This document shows, piece after piece, positions 18,355-26,637 of a DNA stretch of 64,000 nt (positions are counted from its first letter, which is position 1; every line of letters starts with the position of its first letter). The notes under the pieces are model-generated. The model was not told where the DNA came from. It saw only the letters and a list, made by a program, of their open reading frames with translations, and searched no databases. The position numbers and the translations under genes are program-made. Source of the DNA: Dokdonia sp. Dokd-P16 (GTDB lineage: Bacteria > Bacteroidota > Bacteroidia > Flavobacteriales > Flavobacteriaceae); contig NZ_CP029151.1 in NCBI RefSeq assembly GCF_003095655.1, forward strand, positions 329,501 through 393,500. Direction: 5' to 3'.

Positions 18355-19227
18355 TTAATTTAAAATATAACGATTGAGTTCTTTAGAAAAAATAATTTGG
18401 GTAGCAGGTTCATTTTCAATATGCTTTATTCTTTTTTTAATAAAATGAAAAGGCAACTCTTTTTTTTCTAATGAATTCATCAACCAATAGAGTAGTTTTA
18501 ATATCAGAATATTCTTTTTTTGCTGCCATGTTTTGGTATAATTTGAAATAATGTCATCACATTCCTTAAGATATGCATTCATGTGAAGATCTGACAACTG
18601 TCCTTCTCTTTTGCGCCAAGCACCAATAGCTTTATGAGTTGTAAAAATCGTTTCATGCTGAAAAAAACGAAACCATAGCTCAAAGTCTCCTGCATATTTC
18701 AATGAGGTATTAATTCTACTTCCAGACTTTTCCCATAATGGTCTTCTCCAAAATGTAGACTCTTGCTGGATAAATTGGTAATCTCGATTTAAGTACTTTA
18801 CAAAACTAAATTTTTTAGGCTCATTTTGACTTATTACCTTTCCATTAAGGTTTATAAAACTGTTTAATCCATGAATCCAATTTACCTGAGGTAAATCTGT
18901 AAATAATTCGCTCATATTTTTAAGAGCATTTGGAAGCAACATATCATCACTATTGATCCAAGTCATAATTTGTCCTGTAGATAATTGAAAGCCTTTATTT
19001 AAAGCATCATACATACCACTATCTGGCTCGCTTATCAAATGGGTAATATGAGCATCATATTTTTTAACAATATCCAAAGTTCCATCTATGCTACCACCAT
19101 CTACAATAATATATTCAAGATTGAGGTAATCCTGATTAATTACAGAAAGGATGGTTTGCTCTATAAACTCCACTGAATTATAGCATGGAGTGATGATGGA
19201 AATTTTAGCATAGCCACGCGTACTCAT
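18355..19227 (-). CDS. Family 2 glycosyltransferase (WcaE-like group)
   Basis: A 290-residue GT2 protein. ISIITPCYNSVEFIEQTILS, YIIVDGGSIDGTLDIV, SEPDSGMYDALNKGF and MTWINSDDMLLPNAL are the catalytic motifs, and YAGDFELWFRFF is the acceptor loop. The tail from residue 220 is helical and basic. The spacing to the gene downstream is 21 bases and to the gene upstream 12 bases. Paralog of 17494 by motif pattern. Confidence 0.86.
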   Translation of the reverse strand: MSTRGYAKISIITPCYNSVEFIEQTILSVINQDYLNLEYIIVDGGSIDGTLDIVKKYDAHITHLISEPDSGMYDALNKGFQLSTGQIMTWINSDDMLLPNALKNMSELFTDLPQVNWIHGLNSFINLNGKVISQNEPKKFSFVKYLNRDYQFIQQESTFWRRPLWEKSGSRINTSLKYAGDFELWFRFFQHETIFTTHKAIGAWRKREGQLSDLHMNAYLKECDDIISNYTKTWQQKKNILILKLLYWLMNSLEKKELPFHFIKKRIKHIENEPATQIIFSKELNRYILN

Positions 19228-19239
19228 CTTTCTATAATT

Positions 19240-20397
19240 TTAATAAGTACTTGCTTTAAAAACTAACTCCATAAAGTCCTTTGCAAAAGTTTTAACAACC
19301 GCACTATAATCGAGTATTTCTTTACTTTTAAAACCACGCTTATCCTGAATAATTATTTCGGCTAACTCATCGGCTTGTTCTGGGTTAAAAAAGGTTACAT
19401 TATTTTTTACTTGTTCACGATGCACATCTATATCTGAAAGAATCAAAGAATTTCCTTGTGCCTTAGTATCCTCTACAACAGTACTCCAACCTTCAAACAA
19501 AGATGGCTGGATAATGGCTATGGCATTTCTTAATATTAAAAGTTGATCTTCTCTGGGTATAAATCCTAAGAAACATACATTATTTTCCAGTTTATATGAG
19601 GCTACCAGATTTTTAAGCTTTTCTACATGACCAGATGTTCTATTATCAAATTCTTTTCCTGAGAAAACAATTAATAGTTCAGGTCTTTTTTCGATAGCTA
19701 TCTTAAGCGCCTCAATAATAACAATATGGTTTTTATGAGTCCAAAATTGATTAGGCGAAAAAAAATAGGGTCTATCCAACTTATATCTATACTGGATATT
19801 TTTAAAAGACAATTGTTCTATTGAAGGATGTGTAACTGCAAATTTGAGAACAAAAGTATGACAAGTTGCCTTGGGAAATAAGTTTTTAAAATCTTTTTGC
19901 GCATCCTCACTGCTGAATACGACATAGTCTGCATTTCTAGCTACATTTTGATGGCTTTTGTACCTGTTTTTTATTTCTTCACTTGAAAACAAATCTGGCA
20001 GATGGATTTCTTGAAAATCTGGAATCCAAGCAATATGTTTTATTTTATGAAAAAAATTGATATTTAAAGGACTAGGGTATAATACATCAACTGTAGCATT
20101 TTTCAAATTTGATGTATTGAAAATATTACGCTTGAATATTTTTTTTGAGACTCGATTACTAAAAGTTTGAAAACGATTTAATCGCAAATTAAAATTTTCA
20201 AACTTCAGGTAAGAATACTTAGTAATATGTTTTAATTCTTCAAATCGCTCCTGATTATCTGTGAAAATTGTAATCTCTGGCTTATCTTTTTCTTCTAAAG
20301 TTTGAAGTGCATGTATTAAATTTAAAATATAATAAGTACCACCTATCCAATTTTCGTCATAGGAATATATTAAGCCTACTTTTACTCTTTGAGCCAT
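19240..20397 (-). CDS. Family 4 (GT-B) glycosyltransferase
   Basis: A 385-residue protein. VGLIYSYDENWIGGTYYILN is the N-terminal glycine loop; IKHIAWIPDFQEIHLPDLF and VVFSSEDAQKDFKNLF mark the MtfB-like GT4 subgroup. The donor site reads NQFWTHKNHIVIIEALKIA, FLGFIPREDQLLILRNA and SLFEGWSTVVEDTKAQG (E-x7-E with the glutamates intact). Transfers a mannose- or hexose-type sugar in family members. It overlaps the epimerase gene by 16 bases, an unusually long overlap that ties the two. Confidence 0.86.
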   Translation of the reverse strand: MAQRVKVGLIYSYDENWIGGTYYILNLIHALQTLEEKDKPEITIFTDNQERFEELKHITKYSYLKFENFNLRLNRFQTFSNRVSKKIFKRNIFNTSNLKNATVDVLYPSPLNINFFHKIKHIAWIPDFQEIHLPDLFSSEEIKNRYKSHQNVARNADYVVFSSEDAQKDFKNLFPKATCHTFVLKFAVTHPSIEQLSFKNIQYRYKLDRPYFFSPNQFWTHKNHIVIIEALKIAIEKRPELLIVFSGKEFDNRTSGHVEKLKNLVASYKLENNVCFLGFIPREDQLLILRNAIAIIQPSLFEGWSTVVEDTKAQGNSLILSDIDVHREQVKNNVTFFNPEQADELAEIIIQDKRGFKSKEILDYSAVVKTFAKDFMELVFKASTY

Positions 20398-21269
20398 TCT
20401 GTGTATTTATGTAAGCCTTGAGATAAGGAAACTTGAGGTTGAAAACCCAAATCGGCTATTTTATTAATTTGAGCAACCCAGTTGATAGGGTCACCTATTC
20501 TATTTGTTCCTTTGAACTTTATCTTTCCTGTATAGTTTAATTCTTTATAAAAAGTAGTTACCACATCTTCAATAGAAGTTTCTATTCCTGTTCCTAGATT
20601 AAGTGATTCTCCATTAAAAGAATGTCCAGTAGCAATTAATTTCAAAGCATGGACTAAATCAGTAACATATATAAAATCTCTCGTTTCATTTCCTGTACCG
20701 AATAACTCTACTTCATCTTTATCTATTGATTTTTTATATAAATCCCAAAATAATTGCTTTTTTAAACCAGGACCGTAAGCAGAGAAAACACGAACTGAGC
20801 AAGTATTTAAATCATATAACTTATGAAATTCTCTACAAATATTTTCAGCCATATCTTTATGATAACCATATGGCGAAACTGGATTTAAATTTTGAGATTC
20901 TACCACTGGCAGCGATAAAGGATTGCCGTAAACCGCAGCACTACTTAAATTGATAAATTTACATGAAGGATTTAGCTGCCTTATAGCATCTAAAATTTTA
21001 AAGACGTTTAACACATTGAGATTAAAATCTCTTAAAGGTTGTTTTACAGAGTCCGGAACGCTAGCTGCACCAGAACAGTTGATACACAAATCATAGTTAT
21101 GATTATCAAAACAAGATTTATAATCAGCATTTACAGTGTCGATTAAGAAGTAATTTGCATTATCATAGTCGGTAACAACATCACATTCAAAAACTTGAGC
21201 AAATGAAGAAAAATAGTCCACACAATGAGAACCTATAAAACCTTTTGAACCTATTATTAAGATTTTCAT
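20382..21269 (-). CDS. NAD-dependent epimerase/dehydratase (extended SDR)
   Basis: A 295-residue SDR protein. MKILIIGSKGFIGSH gives the GxxGxxG cofactor loop; INCSGAASVPDSV is close to the second conserved block; Ser and YGYHK give the catalytic S/YxxxK; SVRVFSAYGPG and TRDFIYVTDLVHAL are typical of UDP-sugar epimerases and dTDP-sugar reductases. It probably makes a nucleotide sugar used by this locus, but the substrate cannot be told from UDP-GlcNAc/Glc epimerases or 6-deoxyhexose enzymes. Its start overlaps the methyltransferase stop as ATGA. Confidence 0.88.
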   Translation of the reverse strand: MKILIIGSKGFIGSHCVDYFSSFAQVFECDVVTDYDNANYFLIDTVNADYKSCFDNHNYDLCINCSGAASVPDSVKQPLRDFNLNVLNVFKILDAIRQLNPSCKFINLSSAAVYGNPLSLPVVESQNLNPVSPYGYHKDMAENICREFHKLYDLNTCSVRVFSAYGPGLKKQLFWDLYKKSIDKDEVELFGTGNETRDFIYVTDLVHALKLIATGHSFNGESLNLGTGIETSIEDVVTTFYKELNYTGKIKFKGTNRIGDPINWVAQINKIADLGFQPQVSLSQGLHKYTEWLKE

Positions 21270-22123
21270 TGTTTTAATACTATATAACTATACATACGTC
21301 CAGGAATCTTTTCTTCATTTAAAGGATGGAAGTTAAACATCATTTTATAAATATGAAACATGAAACCAGTCGCTCCTATAAATCCTAACTTATCTGCTAG
21401 CTTTTTTCTTATACGTTTTTCTTCTTCTTCTACTTTTCTATCAAGTGACTGCTGTGTTTCTGGAAAATAATTAATTATACTATCGTAGTATTTTAATTCT
21501 TTTTCGATAATTCCTCCAGCTCGAGTCATGGCTGTTCTGTATTGCAAACTAGTGTAAGCATTCTCACCACCATAATATTTTTGCAAGGGATGAGATTTTA
21601 AAAACCATTTTTTGTCACTCTCATTGAAGATAACATGGTCTCTTATGGTAAACAACAAGCCACCAGGTTTGAGAACTCTTAAGCACTCACCTATGAATTT
21701 ATTCAAATCATTGGAGTGATGTACCGCTTGTCTCACATAAACAATATCAAAACTGTTATCCTCAAATTTTATATCTTCTGCAAATGCCTCATAAACCTTG
21801 ATATTATTGAGATTGAGTCGTGCTTTCATTGTTCTTATCGCTCCGGCACCTACGGTAGTGCTTGAATCTGGCTCTACGGCGGTGACTTGATATTCTTTTA
21901 AAGCAAAATTTATAGAGCTTATCCCATTACCGCAACCTATATCAAGAATGCTATTTGCATCCGGAGCATACTCTTTTATAATCGCTAGTGTTTCTTCAAA
22001 CTCTTTGCTTTTACCAAAGTTATTTATGTTGAATTCTAAATCTTCATGAAAATAGGCTTTCGTCACGAGGTCTTGATACTCAGGCTTTGTCCTGATAAAA
22101 GCTATGGTTTCTTCCCAAGTCAT
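21266..22123 (-). CDS. Class I SAM-dependent methyltransferase
   Basis: About 285 residues from the ATG at 22121-22123, which lies one base after the upstream gene's stop; a longer frame (to 22183) would overlap the previous gene by 59 bases. SILDIGCGNGISSINFALK is SAM motif I, VTAVEPDSS motif II, DNSFDIVYVRQAVHHSNDL motif III and CLRVLKPGGLLFTIRDH motif IV of a methyltransferase_11-type fold. Substrate unknown; candidates are sugar O-methylation or chain-end modification of the polysaccharide. Confidence 0.82.
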   Translation of the reverse strand: MTWEETIAFIRTKPEYQDLVTKAYFHEDLEFNINNFGKSKEFEETLAIIKEYAPDANSILDIGCGNGISSINFALKEYQVTAVEPDSSTTVGAGAIRTMKARLNLNNIKVYEAFAEDIKFEDNSFDIVYVRQAVHHSNDLNKFIGECLRVLKPGGLLFTIRDHVIFNESDKKWFLKSHPLQKYYGGENAYTSLQYRTAMTRAGGIIEKELKYYDSIINYFPETQQSLDRKVEEEEKRIRKKLADKLGFIGATGFMFHIYKMMFNFHPLNEEKIPGRMYSYIVLKQ

Positions 22124-22124
22124 T

Positions 22125-23039
22125 TTAAAAGGCACTTTTTTTAAACTTAATACAGCAAATACTTCTACAATGAGCAGCACCATCTGTACCTTTTCCTTTT
22201 CCTGTATGAGGATTATAAGATTTGTAATCTATTAGTTCTTCTTGGTTTGCAAAGCTCCAACCTGTTTTTTCGTATTTAAAATATTCATATTCGGCTTGAC
22301 CTGATTTATGGAGAATCTCAGTTATCTTATCGAGCATTTCTTCATCAAATTGCTGAAAAAAACCATGGTTTTCAAATTTTCCATAAGGAAAAGTAATTAA
22401 CAAAGTGCCATTAGGTTTTAAAACCCTTATCATTTCATCAATAACCTTTAAGTAGTCATAGGATTTTTGTTCTGATTTCTCATCGTCCACAATATCGTAA
22501 CCATATATGGAATTATCCATACCTATGTGCTCGATGGTTGATTGAGATATGATACAATCAAAAAAGTTTTTTTTGAAAGGAATATCTCTTAAATCTCCAT
22601 AAACATAAGAAACCCCTTTATTGGTAAATGAATAACTTTCAGGAGCGAAAGTATATATGTACAAATCATTAGAGTCAACAACACTATTGTCAACTAAAAA
22701 TTTGAAATTCAGAGTAGAACCAGCGTCTAATATTTTACAATCATTAAAGTTTAGATTGGACCATATCCATAAATACTCAACGATTCTTTCATCCAACTTA
22801 TAGCCATAACCACTAGGTAAACTTTTGAGCTGCATTTGCTCAATTAAGTCTTTGCTATTTATGGATTGGACTATTTGACTTTCTTTAAATTCAACATACC
22901 CTTCACTCCATGGAATCATTCCGTTTGATTTATAAACTTCGATAGGGTTGTAAGAATTTGGCGTACTGCTGTTGGAACTTATAATAGCTTTTGAAACTGA
23001 TTTTAATTTATTAAAAAAACGTTTGACTATTTTATTCAT
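22125..23039 (-). CDS. Class I SAM-dependent methyltransferase
   Basis: A 304-residue protein. A variable N-terminal part (about 110 residues) precedes KILDAGSTLNFKFLVDN, a degenerate motif I, followed by YVYGDLRDIPF, FFDCIISQSTIEHIGMDNS and MIRVLKPNGTLLITFPYG. The C-terminus has a Cys-rich HCRSICCIKF. Related to methyltransferases found in ABC-exported O-antigen clusters, where terminal methylation can stop chain growth and be read by the Wzt C-terminal domain; a role like that here is an inference from position just after the ATPase gene. Confidence 0.75.
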   Translation of the reverse strand: MNKIVKRFFNKLKSVSKAIISSNSSTPNSYNPIEVYKSNGMIPWSEGYVEFKESQIVQSINSKDLIEQMQLKSLPSGYGYKLDERIVEYLWIWSNLNFNDCKILDAGSTLNFKFLVDNSVVDSNDLYIYTFAPESYSFTNKGVSYVYGDLRDIPFKKNFFDCIISQSTIEHIGMDNSIYGYDIVDDEKSEQKSYDYLKVIDEMIRVLKPNGTLLITFPYGKFENHGFFQQFDEEMLDKITEILHKSGQAEYEYFKYEKTGWSFANQEELIDYKSYNPHTGKGKGTDGAAHCRSICCIKFKKSAF

Positions 23040-23115
23040 GAAAGTTCTTTATTGTTAAACCTCTTGTAAAATTTAGGCTATTATATATGTTACGAATGAT
23101 ACTGTCATGTTCATT

Positions 23116-24363
23116 TCAATACCATTCACAATCCACCATGACGCAACCAAAATCTTTCCCAGCAAATTGACTTAAATCTGAGCCCGTTTCTTCAATATGA
23201 AATTCTACAGCATGTTCAGTATAATTGATCAAATGAACATTTGGCACGTGATAGCCTATATTTATATAATAAAAATTAGGTACTAGAAATTCTGAGGGTA
23301 TCTTAACTGTTAAGCTATGCGTCCCTTTTTCAAATTCTGACAAACTCTTTTCTGAGCTGAAAATATTAACGTTTTTGAAATTAACAACGCGTATTCCAAT
23401 AAAAGATTTCTTAAGGTTCTCTGTTATTGAAAACTCAATTTTTACATTTATTTCGTCATCGAAACCAAAGTTACAATTGGGTTTATCATTTTTTAAAACG
23501 GAAACCTTTAAAATATCGGCCTCTGTATTAGGCTGTGGATTTATGTAAATTGAATTTTGTTCAGATTCATTATTAATTGATAAATATTGGTCTATGGCTA
23601 AAGCTGTATTTCCATCAAATTTTACACTTCCATTTTCTAGAACAATACATCGTGTACAAAGGTCATTAATGGAAGCCATATTATGACTCACAAACAGCAC
23701 CGTCCTACCACTAGTACTAGAAATATCCTGCATCTTACCAATAGCCTTTTTCTGAAACTCAGCATCACCTACAGCAAGCACCTCATCTACCACAAGAATA
23801 TCTGGCTCTAAGAATGCCGCTACAGCAAATCCTAATCGTACACGCATACCGCTAGAGTACCTTTTTACTGGTGTATCAATATACATTTGACAACCTGAGA
23901 ATTCTATAATCTCATCGATCTTACTAGAGATCTCTGTTTTATTCATTCCTAAAATTGCACCGTTCAAGTAAATATTTTCTCTACCGGTAAGTTCTGGATG
24001 CATTCCTGTTCCTACTTCTAGTAAACTGGCTATACGACCTTTAGTCTTTATACTACCCGTAGTAGGACTCGTTACTCTAGAAAGGATTTTTAATAGTGTA
24101 GATTTACCAGCGCCGTTTTTACCTATAATTCCAAGAATCTCTCCACGCTTCACTTCAAAATTAATGTCTTGCAATGCCCAGACATAATCTGAACTAGCAT
24201 TAGCGCTACGATCATTTACAGCACCTATTTGTAAATAAGGATCTTCTTTACCTCGTATTTTATGCCAGAACCTATTTAAATCATGGGTTAAAGTTCCCGT
24301 ACCTACTAAGCCTAGACGGTATTGTTTAGATATATTTTCAACCTTGAGGATGGTATGATTCAT
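23116..24363 (-). CDS. wzt: ABC transporter ATPase for polysaccharide export (Wzt-like)
   Basis: A 415-residue protein. Residues 1-255 are the ATPase: GKNGAGKSTLLK (Walker A), YSSGMRVRLGFA (signature), DILVVDEVLAVGD (Walker B) and SHNM (switch). The extension before Walker A, including LNRFWHKIRGKEDPYL, is typical of TagH/Wzt. The last 150 residues are the Wzt C-terminal beta-sandwich that recognises the glycan end (FIGIRVVNFKNVNIFSSEKS, FYYINIGYHVP). With the permease at 27461 it would form the inner-membrane exporter; unusually the two genes are separated by three other genes. Its start makes an ATGA overlap with the membrane-protein gene. A copy of the first 60 bases of such a gene is left at 26566-26637. 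Confidence 0.93.
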   Translation of the reverse strand: MNHTILKVENISKQYRLGLVGTGTLTHDLNRFWHKIRGKEDPYLQIGAVNDRSANASSDYVWALQDINFEVKRGEILGIIGKNGAGKSTLLKILSRVTSPTTGSIKTKGRIASLLEVGTGMHPELTGRENIYLNGAILGMNKTEISSKIDEIIEFSGCQMYIDTPVKRYSSGMRVRLGFAVAAFLEPDILVVDEVLAVGDAEFQKKAIGKMQDISSTSGRTVLFVSHNMASINDLCTRCIVLENGSVKFDGNTALAIDQYLSINNESEQNSIYINPQPNTEADILKVSVLKNDKPNCNFGFDDEINVKIEFSITENLKKSFIGIRVVNFKNVNIFSSEKSLSEFEKGTHSLTVKIPSEFLVPNFYYINIGYHVPNVHLINYTEHAVEFHIEETGSDLSQFAGKDFGCVMVDCEWY

Positions 24364-25772
24364 TTGTTATTCTCTTTAACAACTATTATACTTTCAAGTG
24401 ACAAATTGTATTTAGAATTAAGAAAAAAAGTATAACTTCTATTGTACCAATGCTCCTTATTCCCAGTAAGTTCTTCGTAATCTAAAGTTTTTGATTTATA
24501 TCTTTTCTTAAGAAGAATATTACTTTCATTAGTATGTTTCAAATTTTCAACTCTATTAATCAATCCAATTTCTTGTTTGTGAAAGGACGAATTTCTAAAA
24601 TCTTCAAATAGATTTAAATAATTATCTGAAATTAAAACATTTAATATTAATGCCATTGAAATAACGAAATAAAGAATTTCAGTCTTTTTTAAAAAAAATG
24701 AAAAAGAATTCTTTTTCCTAATACACAAATTCAAAATATTAACAAAAAAAATCAATAGCAATAAAATCTGAATTAGGTTTCCTAGCCTCCCTTCGTTGTA
24801 AGATATACCCCCCATCGCGTAATTAGGCGTTAATATTATAAGAAATATTGCTCCAACACTAATCGAACCTAATTTAATGATATTAATAGATCTCATCAAA
24901 TTATTGCTTCGATTAGAATACACGATAAGTATTGATAAAAATATAATCATTAGTAGAACTAAAATATCCCCAAGATTTAGGAATTGATTCATTATAAGAG
25001 AGACTGTATTCTTTAATGACAAAATAATAGACCCTAAGATATTGCCGCCATCTTCAAAATTACTTTGTCTACTTTTAGAACCAGGTCCTAGTATTACTAA
25101 TAATCCAGATACTAGACTAACGATTTGAATTATAACTAACTTACCACTGAATTTACCGAACTTCAAATAAAAATGTGTAATAAAAACAAAAGTTATATAA
25201 TTATTTAACAATATAAATATTTCATTATTTCCAATAGCTAATAGTGAAAATAGCGCCGCAATCAAAACAGCATTTTTCATATTTTGTTTGACACGTAATA
25301 AACCATAAATAAACAATAGAAAACAGAGTAAAGAGAATGAATAAACCGTCATTGATGAAATCCAGTAAAAAAACTCGACAGGTAATGGCAATTGTATTAT
25401 CATTAAAAATGTCAATATAAGAGTAGAGATATTCAGCACTGAATTATCTACATCTATCTCACTCAAGATGAAAAAACGTTTTAATAAAATTCTAATTACA
25501 AAAGGAAGAGCTAGAAAATTAATTAATAAAATTACTTTGAACATATTTCCACCGTAAAGTGGCAGAATACTTAGCATACCGTTAATAAACCTTCCATTAT
25601 GAGTAAAAAACCAATCAGAGTAGTTCAACGAAAAATCATTGATATCCATAACCGCTCTGGTAAAATCATCTCCAGACAATTCAGCGTATCTAATTATATA
25701 TAAAAAAGGTGTTAATAGGATAATTAATCCTATTAACAAGAAATTTCTAGTAACCTTTGTCATTTGTAACAT
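24360..25772 (-). CDS. Polytopic membrane protein, putative GT-C-type glycosyltransferase
   Basis: A 470-residue protein with about ten hydrophobic segments. Directly after the first one it has SGDDFTRAVMDINDF, a Asp-Asp motif on the first periplasmic loop that resembles the catalytic loop of GT-C glycosyltransferases and DUF6056 proteins. The last 80 residues are soluble. It is very rich in A and T compared with the flanks. It overlaps both neighbours (13 and 4 bases). Paired with an ALG5-like transferase it looks like a decoration module that uses a lipid-linked sugar on the periplasmic side. Family assignment is tentative. Confidence 0.6.
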   Translation of the reverse strand: MLQMTKVTRNFLLIGLIILLTPFLYIIRYAELSGDDFTRAVMDINDFSLNYSDWFFTHNGRFINGMLSILPLYGGNMFKVILLINFLALPFVIRILLKRFFILSEIDVDNSVLNISTLILTFLMIIQLPLPVEFFYWISSMTVYSFSLLCFLLFIYGLLRVKQNMKNAVLIAALFSLLAIGNNEIFILLNNYITFVFITHFYLKFGKFSGKLVIIQIVSLVSGLLVILGPGSKSRQSNFEDGGNILGSIILSLKNTVSLIMNQFLNLGDILVLLMIIFLSILIVYSNRSNNLMRSINIIKLGSISVGAIFLIILTPNYAMGGISYNEGRLGNLIQILLLLIFFVNILNLCIRKKNSFSFFLKKTEILYFVISMALILNVLISDNYLNLFEDFRNSSFHKQEIGLINRVENLKHTNESNILLKKRYKSKTLDYEELTGNKEHWYNRSYTFFLNSKYNLSLESIIVVKENNK

Positions 25773-26569
25773 CTACTAATTTTATAAATATCCATTATCA
25801 ACTTTGGGATTGTCCTTATGGTAATATTACTTGATCCAGAATTTGAAATTAGTTCAAGTAGTTCTACTTCTACGATATTAGATCGCTCAAAATTATCACT
25901 GTCTTTGAATCTCAATATTAGTTCAATATCAAATAACCAACTTGAGAGAAATTCGTCTTGGAATAAAAATGCTAACTGTGAATTGAACATTTTGCACCCA
26001 CATTGTGTATCTCTTAAAGGAGTTTTAAACCCTACGATATTCTGAGCAATTTTTTTAACAACAAAACTTCCTGTTTTTCTTATCCAATTAACATTCGCCA
26101 TTTTTTTTGGAGTTCGGTATGATAGTGCTAAACTATTGTCTGGAACCAATGCTAAATGAGACTGCAATGAAATTAATTGATTTAATGGTATTTCTAAGTC
26201 CGCATCAATAAAACTAAAATAACAATAAGATTGAAGGTTTATTGACTTCAAAACATATTGGATAACCCTACCTTTTCCAACATTACTAACCGATTTTAAA
26301 ATCTGACAACCATGAAGTTCACCAAAATTATTTACAAGAAACTCATAAGTTCTATCAGAGCTACCATCATCCACAAAATAAAAATGAAAATCACTGTTGC
26401 CCAGTATAAATTGTTGATAAGAAATAACATCCAAACGCGCAGTTTCATTAAAACATGGCACTATTACTGCAATTTTCCCCATAATTCCCAGTGGTCTTTG
26501 AAATTTAATAGTTTGTGAATAATTAGTAATTTTAGGTGAAAACAGCTTATATATTGACAAAGAATTCAT
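25760..26569 (-). CDS. ALG5/DPM1-like family 2 glycosyltransferase
   Basis: The GT2 core begins MGKIAVIVPCFNETARLDVI (ATG at 26480-26482); the open frame extends to an ATG at 26569 that overlaps the stop of the Wzt remnant as ATGA, so either start is possible. FHFYFVDDGSSDRTYEFL, NVGKGRVIQYVLKSI, YFSFIDADLEIPLNQLI and LRDTQCGCKMFN are the pattern of enzymes that make polyprenyl-phosphate-linked glucose or mannose. No C-terminal membrane helices. Next to the GT-C-like gene it would supply a lipid-linked sugar donor. AT-rich, like its partner. Confidence 0.82.
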   Translation of the reverse strand: MNSLSIYKLFSPKITNYSQTIKFQRPLGIMGKIAVIVPCFNETARLDVISYQQFILGNSDFHFYFVDDGSSDRTYEFLVNNFGELHGCQILKSVSNVGKGRVIQYVLKSINLQSYCYFSFIDADLEIPLNQLISLQSHLALVPDNSLALSYRTPKKMANVNWIRKTGSFVVKKIAQNIVGFKTPLRDTQCGCKMFNSQLAFLFQDEFLSSWLFDIELILRFKDSDNFERSNIVEVELLELISNSGSSNITIRTIPKLIMDIYKISRCYK

Positions 26570-26637
26570 GTACCTACTAAACCTAGACGGTACTGTTTAG
26601 ATATATTTGAGACTTTTAAAAAAAAATCATCGCTCAT
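26566..26637 (-). pseudogene. 5'-end remnant of a Wzt-type ATPase gene (23 codons)
   Basis: From the ATG at 26635-26637 (ATGA overlap with the stop of the gene at 26634) the frame reads MSDDFFLKVSNISKQYRL then GLVGT and stops at 26566-26568. The full Wzt gene at 24363 starts MNHTILKVENISKQYRL then GLVGT. The DNA from about 26569 to 26609 matches 24299-24339 with two or three differences. The fragment stops exactly where the ALG5-like gene begins. It is too short to be functional and marks a former start of a Wzt gene at this spot. Confidence 0.85.

Noticed and set aside
25760-26482. Idea that the ALG5-like transferase is a pseudogene because of the odd upstream residues
   Set aside because: The catalytic core from the ATG at 26482 is complete with all motifs; only the first 29 codons of the longer frame look unconserved.
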